From: Poa pratensis
Taxonomy: Eukaryota > Streptophyta > Magnoliopsida > Poales > Poaceae
NCBI GenBank assembly: GCA_947311845.1
Contig: CAMZMU010000111.1
Span: forward strand, 28,703,480-28,767,479
DNA: 64,000 bases
Direction of reading: 5' to 3'
In this document: positions 45,346-57,952 of the stretch, one piece after another
Position numbering within the stretch: position 1 is the first letter of the stretch
Layout: each line of letters opens with the position of its first letter
Notes under the pieces: model-generated
The model's database searches: none
What the model saw: only the letters and a program-made list of their open reading frames with translations
What the model was told of the DNA's origin: nothing
Translations under genes and position numbers: made by a program

Positions 45346-46150
45346 ACGGCAACGGCAACGGCACTGGCGCTGGCGCCGCTGGCCTTCCCGGCGGGCAGGC
45401 TCATCACCAAGATCATACATGAGGCGGAGAAGTCCAGCCAGAACAAGGAGGAGTGCAGCCACCTCGCGGGGCGTCTCTCCAGCATCGACAAGCTGCTGCC
45501 TCGCCTGCAGCGGCAGGCTCCGGGGGCGGTGGAAGTGCTAGCCCGGCTGAGTGACACGCTCAACGATGCGCACGAGCTCGTCGTCGCTTGCCAGAAGTGG
45601 AGCGGGCGGCGGAAGTTCACCCGTACCGGCCTCGCTGAGAGGTTCAGGTTAGTCAACAGCAGGATCGACTCCCACCTCATCGACATCACAGCGTTCTGCC
45701 AGGTCGACAGGAATGGTTGCCCCGACAGCACCAGCGTACCTCTACCACTACCAACAACAGCATCGCGCTCCCTGACAGGTTTGTTTGGTGTGATTAAATT
45801 GAGGACATTCGTTTAAGTGGAGATTTCTTGAATGGCTCGCTAAATTGAGTAGTTCTGATATGTGACATATATGTTTACAGTCTTGCATAGAGTATTATTG
45901 TTGGGTCGGGTGGCGAACAACAAATCTAAGCTGTTTTCCTATTATATGGTAGCCAAAGTTAGAAAACTGAACCAGTAGTCAGATAATTTGATGCATCTTA
46001 ACTACGGCAGCTTTATTATGTGTCATCCCCGTGTTTTGTTTCACATGCATTTTCTCACCTTTTCGTTTCAATTTCTCAGTGGCAACTACCGCTCGTTATG
46101 GACATCGTATGAGAAAAAGAGATGCAATAAAATCGACTGCACGCATGTAA
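45346..46150 (+). pseudogene. MCAfunc-domain paralogue without start codon or kinase
   Basis: 45346-45778 aligns with exon 1 of the kinase gene 5 kb upstream (NKEECSHLAGRLSSIDKLLP, LNDAHELVVACQKW, VNSRIDSHLIDI). The position of ATG-GAG is TGT-TAG here, and no in-frame ATG occurs in the rest of exon 1. A GT donor (45779) joins in frame to an acceptor (46079) giving VATTARYGHRMRKRDAIKST and a stop at 46148. No kinase sequence follows within 2 kb. The frame being open for 144 codons suggests recent loss or use of a non-ATG start. Confidence 0.7.
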
Positions 46151-47695
46151 TAGGTAAGTAAAACCAACTCCAGGTTTCTTCATTCATGTCCTTTCTTCGT
46201 GATGTATTTTCTACTGATTTAGCATGTCGGGGCTGCTTAGCCTAGCCACAGTGTGGTGGAAAAGCGATTCAAACTGCCCAGCGAACTGGTTCGATACATT
46301 GCAGCTACGCGATTCAAGCGTGTTAGAAAGAGAAGCGAACTACTCCCTTCCTCCGGTTCAGTTTACAATGCTTGTCTAAGATTGCCAATTTGATCAACAT
46401 AACACAAGTTATATATTACAAAAATTATACCGTCATGAACTTCAGATGTTATATTTTTAAGTGGTATAATTTTTATGTTTATATAATTTATATTACATTT
46501 GGTAAAATTGGCAACCTAGGACAACGTGTAAGCCCTGTAAACTGAACCGGAGGGAGTATGTTGTTGGGTCGGTTCAAAGCAATTAACAACCAAACGTTGG
46601 CCCACATGGCATAGAGGAGATAGGGGATATAGAGATTGCTTTGGGTTAGTAAAAGTAGAAACCTGCGATTTTTACCTATGCAGAGGTTCAACATATATAG
46701 TCGCTGGTCTTAATACACGTATGATTTTTAGCAGTGCAGCTAATTTTTTTCTATCTAAGAAGGCATCCTATATATATTTACATGAAGAAATTATGTTCTA
46801 TAGTTTATTAAATCAAGTGATATAATTTCCAAGGTTTTTTTCTTCTAGTAGACTAATGTAGTAGTATTGAAGTACAATAATGTGTTTCTGAATCTGATAG
46901 TACTAAGTATCCCCTTGAGTTCTTTCGTTCCAAACCAGTTAAGTTTCCTTTTATTATAGCAACCCCGATTATATATGCATGCATAAATGCATTCATTTTG
47001 TTTCCTCAATGATGCTAACCTGATCGGATGATATATTAACATAATGCACAACATTAAACCTCAAAAATAAAACATAATGCACAACATTCAGCTATGCTTG
47101 TTCTTAACTCTGGCAATACCCAGTCACTTAAAAAATCTTTTTCTATTTTTTGGTTTTCTCGCTTCATCTTATACTAATTAATTCTTGTCATTTATGTAGG
47201 GGTAATTTTCCACAAGCCGGAATACGTCGCAAAAGGTGCATCTGCCTTTTTGAGGTGAAGGGTTGCTGCTTTACAAATCATATAAGAAATGTTAGTTTAA
47301 CTATGGATGTCGTTGTATTTGCTTCCTCATAATTTCTTGAATAAAAAATTTGGGTTCAAGAAATTTCTGTTAGGAGGGCAACCCTTTATTCTACCTTTGT
47401 ACGACTTTGACATGTATGTGATGATATGAAAATATTTATGTTCAGTTCTTGTGATATTTTAGTTTATGTAATTGAAGTGTAATTATTTTTGCAATTGTGT
47501 AATGCTAAATATTGGAAACAACTCGGTAAATAAGCTACAGAGCACAGAGCACGACCTACGATCTATGTACAGTCGTGATCTGTTTTATTCATTTCGTCAG
47601 TGCACCTGTCGTGGCGACGTGATCTAGCTCGTGACCGAATTTGTGGGATGGCGCAGACTGCTCGGATCATGGCGCAAAGCTCGATCTCAATGTTA
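46151..47695. other. noncoding region holding a Stowaway MITE
   Basis: No gene is supported. Apart from the MITE at 46343-46556 it is AT-rich. A splice-acceptor-like TTATGTAG at about 47200 precedes a short open stretch (HKPEYVAKGASAFLR in one frame) of unknown meaning. Confidence 0.4.
46343..46556. mobile_element. 214-bp Stowaway MITE, different subfamily
   Basis: Ends CTCCCTTCCTCCGGTTCAGT and the inverse of CTCCCTCCGGTTCAGTTTAC, flanked by TA on both sides (46341-46342, 46557-46558). The GGTTCAGTTTACA terminus separates it from the 19207/48940 type. Confidence 0.88.
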
Positions 47696-48489
47696 GAGCA
47701 TCTCCACCCTGCACATGTGTAGGGATGTCAGACACATGTCCGACACAACACGGTGGTGCCCAGCGACGCCCCCGAAATATTTATTTAATTTTTTGGAACA
47801 TTCACAATTTTGCACAAAAGGATCGATTTTTATTGAAACTTAGACATTTTACAACAAAAGTTAAACTAAACCTAATCTATATGTGGGGCCGGAGCAGCTG
47901 GCTTGCTTGGGCCAGCCTCGTTGTCGTTCGGCTTCCACTGACGAGGAGGAGAAGGAGGACATGGATGAGGAGAAGGATGAGCTGCCATCCTTCCCTGAGA
48001 AGGTCGTTATGTTTTCCTCCTACGCCACCTAGCACCAGGAGAGGCGCGATAGGAGACTGAGGGCAGCAACCCTCGAGCAGACAAACGACTTCATCGAGCA
48101 GCACTTAAAGGAAATCTATGTCACGACTACAACGAAGGAGGGGGAAGCTTGCCAATTCATTGCTGAGAGAGGTAGGGCGGTGCCACAATTGGATTACGCC
48201 AGGGCTACCAAGCAAATTTCTAGCTAAATATTCAAGTTATAAATTATCGGGCCTCTGCCCCTGACGAGCGGCGAGCCGCCATGGAGATAGAGGAAGTGCA
48301 CCGCCCGTCAGTGCGCCGGCGAAGCGGCGGCATGACGAGGAGGCACGTGCGCGAACAACACTTCGCGAGCCAGCCAGCCGCCGGGCGCCGGAGCCCTATC
48401 GGACCAGACATGTGTTCAGATGCCTCATAGCTAGCGGACAGTATTTTGAGGGTGCCAGACACATTATCGGGACGTCGGTGGAGATGCTC
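47696..48489. mobile_element. PIF/Harbinger-like element, 794 bp, perfect TTA duplication
   Basis: GAGCATCTCCACC at the left is exactly inverted as GGTGGAGATGCTC at the right, with TTA on both sides (47693-47695, 48490-48492). The interior has a degenerate coding-like tract on plus (about 47935-48225) that reads acidic then LEQTNDFIEQHLKEIY, with a stop and a frameshift. No DDE transposase motif. Confidence 0.9.
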
Positions 48490-48939
48490 TTAGGCGGCAG
48501 TTGGCGTGTACAGTATCACTTAGCTGCTCGTTTTTCTCCATATTTTAACACTAGTTCTTAACATTCCAGCTAGGTGTCGCGTCTATTTCCCCGACCGTAT
48601 TTAGAAATTCTCGAACTTGTAGAGACCGGTCGTTGGCGAGGCACCTTGCGTGTCTCTGTCACACAAGGAAAAAAAATATCAGGTCCTTTTCAGCGAGACG
48701 TCTGCAGTGTCTAATGCTCTTCTCTCAAGTCTACATCATCCAGTTGATGTGGTTTGCAATCCAAAAGCTTGCGCCTAACAATATATAGCCTTGCATTTCT
48801 CATGCCATGGAACAGGTCAGAGAAAAGGAATGTGTCACTCACTGGATGATAAGTTGTTCTACTCTGCAACTAACTAACTTCTCTGCAACTGACTTTTCTG
48901 CTCATTACCAGCCAATCAGTTCTTCATACGTATATATTA

Positions 48940-49100
48940 CTCCCTCCGTTTTACAATATAAGATGTTTTAGTCTTTTGCCACATTCACATGTACACATAT
49001 GTATGTAGACATGTTTTAGTATACATGTACACTCTTTTTGATATGAATCTAGACATCATGTGTAACACATAAAACATCTTATATTGTGAAACGGAGGGAG
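48940..49100. mobile_element. Stowaway MITE, only in duplicate 2
   Basis: A 161-bp element, CTCCCTCCGTTTTACAATAT with its inverse, between TA duplications. The equivalent spot in copy 1 (about 17852-17862) has no insert. Confidence 0.93.
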
Positions 49101-49500
49101 TACTATATACACGAATAACACAAGCACAAGAAACAATGGAATGTTCCAAGTCTGGGTCAACACCTGTCACTGTCTAGTTGACACTAACAGAAAATCACAG
49201 GTGCAGGACAGGACCAGTGTCATGATAATCAATCTGCCTATCGGTCACAGAGAAGAAAGATGAATGCATGGATAGAACTGGAAGAACATGAAATTCACAA
49301 CACAATCTGAAAGATGAAGAATGCTGCTTCAAATCTGTTCCATGACTAGGATGAACACATCCAAGTGTGCGTTTTATTTTCTACGGATTAAAACTTCTAC
49401 TTCTCCTAATCACCAGATTTGTCACACGAGTAACTAGCAACAGTCACTACTACAAACCATACCCAAGAAGAACAAGATTGATTAGGAGATAATCAATCAA

Positions 49501-50013
49501 TCAAGCATCCCTAGGATCCACCTCTGGCAGCTCGGCCACCCTCACCATGCTCTGTTCCACGACACCGTTGCCCCTCTTGCAGGACAGCGCGACGAGACCG
49601 AGCCTGGCCCACGCGAAGCGCCTCCGGCCCTTGGCGGCCTTCTTCCCGTCACCGCGGCCGCCGCCGGTGCTCTTGGTGCAGGCCAGATACGCCGCCAGGA
49701 AGGGGTCGTCCTCCGGCCGGACGGCACGCGAGACGCACCTCGTTGACGTCCGGCCCGGCGGCGGCGGCACGGACAGCCGCCGCGCCAGCGCCGGCGCCTT
49801 CTTCCCGCTGTCTGGCACGCTGCAAGGTTTGACGGCCGGATCGTGCCCCAACGCAAAAACCACGGTGGCCGGCTTCGCCGCCTCCCTCGGGCTTCCCGGC
49901 GTGCCACGCGCACCCACGGCCGGCCCCGAGACCGGCCGCTTCAGCACGCCCTGCTCGTTTTCCCACGAGAAAGGTACGGCTGGCACGGGCGGCAAGGCTT
50001 CTTCTTGCCCCAT
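49501..50013 (-). CDS. DUF688-like small basic protein, duplicate 2
   Basis: Same 170-aa length, start (MGQEEALPPVP) and end as the gene at 18274-18786. Only two protein regions differ: LPWEY became FALGH after PATVV, removing the second W-E motif, and one Gly became Val in RLGLVALSC. The first motif (PFSWENEQGVLK) and the basic tail are unchanged. Flanks are duplicated too, so both copies probably share ancestral control sequences, though a Stowaway has landed ~400 bp downstream of this copy. Function unknown; no break in the frame. Confidence 0.72.
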   Translation of the reverse strand: MGQEEALPPVPAVPFSWENEQGVLKRPVSGPAVGARGTPGSPREAAKPATVVFALGHDPAVKPCSVPDSGKKAPALARRLSVPPPPGRTSTRCVSRAVRPEDDPFLAAYLACTKSTGGGRGDGKKAAKGRRRFAWARLGLVALSCKRGNGVVEQSMVRVAELPEVDPRDA

Positions 50014-50506
50014 ATCTTGTTAGAACAAAGATACCAGCTATAGCTAGTGCCAACTAATCAACAAGACAACAACGGCCTGTCAATGGTTTCTTGCTAGCTA
50101 GCTTCTCGGACTGTGCTTCTTGGTGTGACAAAGAAGAAGACGACTAAGAAGGTGGTTGGTCTTGAGGAAGTGGAGGGGGGGGAGAGGGCAAAAATGGATG
50201 GATCATCAAGGCATCGTGCGTCCATGCATGCCAAACATGTGCATGGACAAATGGAGTTTAGGAGTAGTGGATATTATGCTCCATGGACGGTTATGGTTTT
50301 GATTATAGGAGTGGCTAATTACGCAGGGGCCGCCGGCCAAACGGATGAGATTGTATATGTGGATGTGGAGGGAGGCAAATGGTTTGTAGTTTTGTACGTG
50401 TAACCGTATTCTATTCTTGTAGTCATGTACTAGAAATTAATATCGTACAAATTAACACTACAATTTGTGGGTATGGGTATGCAAAGTCCATTTTTTTTAG
50501 GAAAAT

Positions 50507-50610
50507 CTTTTAAAAAACTAAGTTCCCTAGGAATAGAGCTCCCTTGTTGCTCCACATGTCAACCTTTTATTGGTTTAGAGCAAGCTCCCTTGGAATAGAG
50601 CCACCTTGTT
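50507..50610. repeat. short repeat unit array, interrupted
   Basis: A ~45-bp unit with CCTTGTTG.TCCACATGTCAA and CTTTTATTGGTTTAGA occurs at about 50537, again at 58163 (after the LINE) and at about 58267. This is the DNA into which the LINE-like element inserted. Confidence 0.6.
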
Positions 50611-51076
50611 TTTTTTTTTTTGCGAAAAATCAGCCGATCTAATAATAATCATCCACAACAGTACAAAAGACCCAAAAGTAATAAAAATTACAAATAGGTC
50701 CATGGACCACCTAGCGACGACTACGAACACTGGGACAAGCCGAAGGCGCGCCGCTGTCCTCGCCCTTCTCTCACCGGAGTCGGGCAAAACTTGTCGTAGC
50801 AGAGCTTGTTGTAGTAGACAGACGGGAAGTCGTCGTGCTAAGGTCCCAAAGGACCAGCGCACCAGAGCAGCAACCGGCCATCGCCAAAGAAGAGAACCGT
50901 AGATCGGAAGAAACTGACCTGCAACCACACTAACGAACACAAAAACCGAACATATCCCACGAGATTCGCCGGACACACAACTCCACGCGCCCTCCGCTAG
51001 CGCCAGATGCACCACCGGAACGGGGATAGGGCGGAGAGTACCTTATTCTAACTCCGGGATGTCGCCGCCGCCTCAC

Positions 51077-54000
51077 TGATGACGTGAATCACACGCTCGT
51101 TGGGAGACCCCAAGAGGAAGGTATGATGCAGTTCAGCAGCAAGTTTTCCCTCAGTGAAACCAAGGTTTATCGAACCAATAGGAGTAACGATTCTTCAGAC
51201 GGTTGTTGGCGGCGCCGTTACTCGATCACCAACGTGGACCTGCACACAACACAATCACAGTACTTTGCCCCAACGAAACAGTGAGGTTGTCAATCTCACC
51301 GGCTTGCTGAAAACAAAGGATTAAACGTCTGTGTGGAAAATGAGTATTAAGTTGCAGCGAATGAAAAAGGAACAGTTTGCAGTTTGTGGTTTAATCAATG
51401 TAAAGAATTGGACCGGGGTCCACAGTTCACTAGTGGTGTCTCTCCATAAAGATCTAACATGTTGGGTAAACAAATTACAGCTGGGCAATTGACAAATAGT
51501 GAGCGCATGACAATGCATATACATGACATGATGATTACTATGATATTTAATTGGGCATTACGACAAATACATAGACCGTCATCCAACAGCGTCTATGACT
51601 AATAATCCACCGCCGGGTTGTCATCCGAGTCCCCCGTTGGTATTAAGTTGCAAGCAACGGATAATCGCATTAAGTAAAGTGCGTAATGTAAACAAACACA
51701 TATGCCCGTGGACATAGCATCGTTAGGTTATCCCTAGTGGCAACAGCACATCCACAACCTTAGAACTTTCTGTCACTGTCCCAGATTAACGGAGGCATGA
51801 ACCCACTATCTAGCATAAATACTCCCTCTTGGAGTCACAAGCATCTACTTGGCCAAAGCATCTACTAGCAACGGAGAGCATGCAAGATCATAAATAACAT
51901 AGATAGATTGATAATCAACTTGACATAATATTCAATATTCATCGGATCCCAGCAAACACAACATGTAGCATTACAATAATATGATCTTGATCATGTAGGG
52001 CAGCTCACAAGATCTAAACATGATGGCACAATAGGAGAGACAACCATCTAGCTACTGCTATGGACCCGTAGTCCAAGGATGAACTACTCACGCATCACTC
52101 GGAGGCAGGCATGGCGATGTAGAAGCCTCCGGTGACGATTCCCCTCTCCGGCAGGGTGCCGGGAAGAGGTTCTGAACCCTCCCGAGCTAGGGTTGACGGC
52201 GGCGGCGTCTCTGGAACTTTTCGTGGATAATGGCTCGGGTCTTAGGGTTTTTCTCGGGGGAATAAGTAGGCAAAAGGGCGGCGGCTGGAGGGCCCCGTGG
52301 GGCCCTCACCATACCAGGGCGCGGCCAGGGGCCTGCCGCGCCCTGGTGGCGTGTGGGGCCCCTGTGGCCTCCTCCTTGCTTCTTTGCTCCATCTGGTGTC
52401 TTCTGGAAAAATAGGGATCCCGTGAAGTTTCGTCCAATTCCGAGAATATTTCCAGACTAGCTTTTCTGGAATACAAAAACAGCAGAAAACAGGAACTGGC
52501 ACTTCGGCATCTTGTTAATAGGTTAGTCCCAAAAAATGTATAAAAGTGATAAAGTAGATGCAAAACATGTAGCAATTGGTATAAAACAAGCATGGAACAT
52601 CAAAAATTATAGATACGTTTGAGACGTATCAGCATCCCCAAGCTTAGTTCCTGCTCGTCCTCGAGTAGGTAAACGATAAAAACAAAATAATTTTTGAGGT
52701 GACATGCTACCATCATAATCTTGATCAATAATATTGCAAGGCACATGTGAATGAATGAAGTGATCCAAGTCAATGGTCTATAATTTGCTATCAAATAGAT
52801 AATGAGTAAACAATGAATCACACAAGCTAAACGTTTTCATGAATAGTACTTTCGAGACAAGCATCAAAGTTTTGCATAGTGTTAACTCATAAAGCAATAG
52901 TTCTAATAAAAGGTATTCAATCAACACAAAGGAAGAATTAAGTTTCAGCATTTGCTTCAACTTTCAACATATTTATCTCATGGATATGTCAACACAAAGT
53001 AGTATAACAAGTCCAATACGTTGCATATAACCATGTTGTAACAAATTGACACTAGTGTTTGCTTGTGGAAGACAGAAAGAATAGGAAAACTGACTCAACA
53101 TAAAAGTAAAAGAAAGGCCCTTCGCAGAGGGAAGCAGGGATTAAATCATGTGCTAGAGCTTTTAGGTTTTTGAAAGCATATAGAGATTGCATAAAATATT
53201 TGATACTCCTCCCAACCTTGCTAACACAAGCCATGGCTAACCGAATCCTCGGGTGCCTTCCATCAATCACATACCATGGAGGAGTATCTATTTTTGAGAG
53301 GTGTTTGTTAATTGTCAACGAATGGTAGCGGGTGAGAACAGTATTCTACCTGTCAAACGGACTTTTAAGAGCGGCTCCCATGAAGGACGTTATTTCTACC
53401 AGCAAGGCAGATCATCCCTCTTTCTCTTTGGTTTACACACATCAGGTATTTCACTGTTTGTCATTGCTTACTGATGAATCAGGGCAAAAGTGTGAAGAGA
53501 ATTAATTGGTTAAAGTTGTAATTAATTGGGACTGGGCACCCCGTTGCCAGCTCTTTTTGCAAAATTTGGATAAGCGGATGTATATGCCACTAGTCCAGGT
53601 GTAAAAGTCCATTTGACAAATAGAATAAAGAATAACCACACTAATTCCTCATGAGCTAGTAAACATTGACACAAAAAGGGAATAATAACATTTTGAATAA
53701 TTTAAAGGTAGCACATGAAAAATTTACTTGGAGTGGCAAGGAAATACCACATATAGGTAGTTATGGTGGACACAAATGGCATGGATTTTGGCTCAAGGAT
53801 TTGGATGCACGAGAAGCATTCCCTCTCAGTACAGAGTTTAGGCTAGCAAGGTTTATGTAAGCAAACAAGTATCAACCCGTACACCAAGTTTTATATGACA
53901 AACATATTGCAAACGTTATAAGACTTCATACCGTCTTCCTTGTTAACCAAACCCGTTATTAGAAAATATCTAGACCTTAGAGATACCACCGATGCAAACC

Positions 54001-57000
54001 AAATTTTCAACAAGCTTTACGGTAGTTCTTCACTAATAGGCTTAACTCATGTGATGCACAATTTAATCATGATCTACTTGTTAACTCAAAACAATTGACA
54101 AGCATCAAGTTATCCAAATTAGTGATCTACAAGATTAAGCAAGTTTTTCCTTATACCAATTACCACATGCAACATTTTCTGAACCAACCAAACACCAATC
54201 AATTTATTTAATCAACTCTCCAAACAAATATAAGTGAAGCAAGAGAGTACTTTCTACAAAAGAAAGCTAATAGCTCTGACAAGAGATACATGAAAACAAG
54301 AGCTAAAAGCTGAACAGCGCTAGATATGAATACTCAAAATATAAGTGAAGAATAGGAGTATTCTCATGAAAAAGCGGAGCGTGTCTCTCTCCCAATCAAG
54401 AATGCTAGGGTCCAGTCAAGCTTTATTGAAAATAAAAGTGCAATACTGAAAATAAAAGCACACAGACGCTCCAAGAAAAGCACATATGATGTGAAAGAAT
54501 TAAAATATAGTTTCACTAGAGATGACCTGATAATTTTGACGATGAAGAAGGGGATGCCTTGGGCATCCCCAAGCTTAGACGCTTGAGTCTTCTTGAAATA
54601 TGCTGGGGAGATCCATGGGAGCCTCCCCAAGCTTAAGCTCTTCACTCTTCTTGATCCTATTATATCATCCTTCTCTCTTGACCCTTGAAAACTTCCGTCA
54701 CACCAAACTCAAAGTAGATCTCATTAGAGGGTTAGTGCATAATCAAAAACTCACATGTTCTATAAAGACAATATGATTTGTTACTTTAAACATTAGCTAC
54801 AGCCACTGATGTTATGTGAAGCTCTTCCACCCAAAAAAGAATTTCACTCAACACTAGTAAAAGAGAGAATGCAAAATAAAAAGGCATAATCTGTCTAAAA
54901 CAGAACAGTCCGCAAAGACGAATTTTTTCGAGGCACTTACGACGCTCAGATCGAAAAACTTGAACTAATGAAAGATTCAGACATTCATAAAGATTACGCA
55001 CAAAAATTTCAGATTTTTTAACAATCTGGTGATTTTAGGAATTTCGTACAGTGAACAGCAAAAATCTGTTTCTGCGCAGCAATCAAAATTAAGCATCTTA
55101 ACATTAGAGGCTACTCTTGGCACAACAATGCGAAAAATAAAGATACAAAGGAGTTGCTACAGAAGTAAACAAACCCTTGACAAAACTGAAAATAAAAGAT
55201 AATGGGTTGCCTCCCAAAAGCGCTTTCTTTAATGCCTTTTAGCTAGGCTAGAAGATTTTAATGATGCTCTCATAAGAATAAGAGTTGAAAAACAAAAGAG
55301 AGCATCAAGAGGCAAATATCAAACACATTTAAGTCTAACCCACTTCCTATGCAAAGGAATCTTGTAACAAAATAAATTATTGAAGCATAAAGCAACTAGC
55401 ATAGAAAGATGAAACAAATAACTTCAAAACTTTCAACATAAAGAGAGGTGTTTTAGTTTGAAAACTTTTACAACCATATTTTCCTCTCTCATAATAACTT
55501 TCAGTAGCATCATGAACAAACTCAACAATATAACTATCACATAAGCTTTATTAAGCTCAAAAACAGTGGGGTCATTAAACCCACTTTTGACAATAGTAGT
55601 ATAATAAATATCATTAGGCAATATAGGACCATCATCAAGAGCATTATCATATATAACATTAGGGAGCACATTTTTACTTTCTGCAATTTCCTTTTCTTGA
55701 GTCAAGGTGTTGTTACTTCAAATTTATCAAAAAGATATTTCAATAGAATCATGACATTCAACAATATAGCATTCTTCCTCCTTAGGTAGGCATGGAGGGT
55801 AATCATATAATGTAAGAGTTAAAGAGTTACTATCATTAGAAGGTAGATCCTCCTTTTGTTCATCACTCTCTTCCTCTTTTTCATCAAATGAGCTTTCAGC
55901 TTCAGCAATTTCTTCTTCCACATTTTCCTGCAAGGCATTAGTCTCTTCTTTATGAGGAAAAATCCTCTTGACATGTTCAGTAATATAAGAATTTTCATCC
56001 TTATAGTTATCAAAACAATATTTAAGTATAGCAAGACTTTCAGATTTATAAGGGGCATCAATTTTATGCTCAAGATAAGAACTAATTTCAAGTGCACCCT
56101 TAAAGACAATAAATTCTTCCATCCTTTCTACCTCATAAGCATTATAGTAACCTTTAACATAAGAAGCTAAGGTTTCATTTTCATTACAAGCACATTGGAA
56201 AGGAAAGTGTTTAGACTTCCTATGACAATCAGATTCATTAAAGCAAAAAGATTTGCCAAATATATAGCATAAATTTCTAGCATATTCCTCTAGTTGATTT
56301 AACAATTTCCATAAGTACATCCCTTTTTGTGACAAGCGGTAATTCCTATAATATCTTCGTTCATCTTCCGTGGACCCACCTTGCCAACAAGATCTAGTTT
56401 CATAGAGATAAGCCATTGATAGCAAATAAACAACTAGACATAATAACAAACCGAAATAAACTAAATGCAGGAAACTAATTTTTTTGTGTTTTTGATAATT
56501 GAAAGCAAACAAGATAAAATAAAATAAACTAAGCAAGACAAAAACAAAGTAAAGAAATTGGAAGTGTGAAACTCCCCTTGCAGAAGAACTGCTACTCCCC
56601 GGCAACGGCGCCAGAAAATAGGCTTGATGACGTGAATCACACGCTCGTTGGGAGACCCCAAGAGGAAGGTATGATGCAGTTCAGCAGCAAGTTTTCCCTC
56701 AGTATGAAACCAAGGTTTATCGAACCAGTAGGAGTAACGATTCTTCAGAAGGTTGTTGGCGGCGCCGTTACTCGATCACCAACGTGGACAATTGACAAAT
56801 AGTGAGCGCATGACAATGCATATACATGACATGATGATTACTATGATATCTAATTTGGGCATTACGACAAAATACATAGACCGTCATCCAACTGCGTCTA
56901 TGACTAATAATCCACCGCCGGGTTGTCATCCGAGTCCCCCGTTGGTATTAAGTTGCAAGCAACGGATAATCGCATTAAGTAAAGTGTGTAATGTAAACAA

Positions 57001-57952
57001 ACACATATGCACGTAGACATAGCATCGTTAGGTTATCCCTAGTGGCAACAGCACATCCACAACCTTAGAACTTTCTGTCACTGTCCCAGATTTAATGGAG
57101 GCATGAACCCACTATCTAGCATAAATACTCCCTCTTGGAGTCACAAGCATCTACTTGGCCAAAGCATCTACTAGCAACGGAGAGCATGCAAGATCATAAA
57201 TAACATAGAGCATAAATTGATAATCAACTTGACATAATATTCAATATTCATCGGATCCCAGCAAACACAACACGTAGCATTACAATAATATGACCTTGAT
57301 CATGTAGGGCAGCTCACAAGGTCTAAACATGATGGCACGAATAGGAGAGACAACCATCTAGCTACTGCTATGGACCCGTAGTCCAAGGATGAACTACTCA
57401 CGCATCACTTCGGAGGCAGGCATGGCGATGTAGAAGCCTCCGGTGACGATTCCCCTCTCCGGCAGGGTGCCGGGAAGAGGTTCTGAACCCTCCCGAGCTA
57501 GGGTTGACGGCGGCGGCGTCTCTGGAACTTTTCGTGGATAATGGCTCGGGTGTCTAGGGTTATTTCCTCGGGAGGAATAAGTAGGCGAAAGGGCGGCGGC
57601 TGGAGGGCCCCGTGGGGCCCTCACCATACCAGGGCGCGGCCAAGGGGCCTGCCGCGCCCTGGTGGCGTGTGGGGCCCCTGTGGGCCTCCTCCGTTGCTTC
57701 TTTGCTCCATCTGGTGTCTTCTGGAAAAATAGGGATGCCCGTGAAGTTTCGTCCAATTCCGAGAATATTTCCAGACAAGCTTTTCTGGAATACAAAAACA
57801 GCAGAAAATAGGAACTGGCACTTCGGCATCTTGTTAATAGGTTAGTCCCGGAAAATGTATAAAAGTGACATAAAGTAGATGCAAAACATGTAGCAATTGG
57901 TATAAAACAAGCATGGAACATAAAAAATTATAGATACGTTGGAGACGTATCA
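51077..57952 (-). mobile_element. complete non-autonomous Athila-like LTR retrotransposon
   Basis: LTRs at 51077-52631 (3' LTR in element orientation) and 56625-57952 (5' LTR) start TGATGACG and end GACGTATCA on plus, i.e. TGATACGTC...CATCA on minus. CTCAC duplicates the target exactly (51072-51076, 57953-57957). The PBS TGGCGCCGTTGCCGGGG (minus, 56613-56597) is the Asp-tRNA type used by Athila elements. A purine tract AAGCTTGGGGATGC precedes the 3' LTR. The interior (~4.0 kb) has no gag, protease, RT, RNase H or integrase, only the frame at 55727-56416 and remnants. The LTRs are nearly identical apart from one ~247-bp deletion in the 5' LTR, so insertion is recent. Confidence 0.93.
55727..56416 (-). 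CDS. uncharacterised ORF of the Athila-like element
   Basis: 229 aa from the first ATG (56416). The frame is open further upstream into the PBS without an ATG, over a hydrophobic stretch (FQFLYFVFVLLSLFYFILFA and FGLLLCLVVYLLSMAYLY) that would be a membrane anchor if a non-ATG start were used. The body has ERRYYRNYRLSQKGMYLWKL, Cys-rich CHRKSKHFPFQCACNENET, a YYNAYEVERMEEFIVFKGAL segment and an acidic linker (EEEIAEAESSFDEKEEESDE). No known domain recognised. A degenerate continuation (FELNKAYVIVILL) lies at 55705-55433 after frame disruption. Confidence 0.5.
   Translation of the reverse strand: MAYLYETRSCWQGGSTEDERRYYRNYRLSQKGMYLWKLLNQLEEYARNLCYIFGKSFCFNESDCHRKSKHFPFQCACNENETLASYVKGYYNAYEVERMEEFIVFKGALEISSYLEHKIDAPYKSESLAILKYCFDNYKDENSYITEHVKRIFPHKEETNALQENVEEEIAEAESSFDEKEEESDEQKEDLPSNDSNSLTLTLYDYPPCLPKEEECYIVECHDSIEISF

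Noticed and set aside
55727..56605. 292-codon version of the Athila-like ORF
   Set aside because: It would start at a TTG inside the primer-binding site; the first ATG is at 56416.
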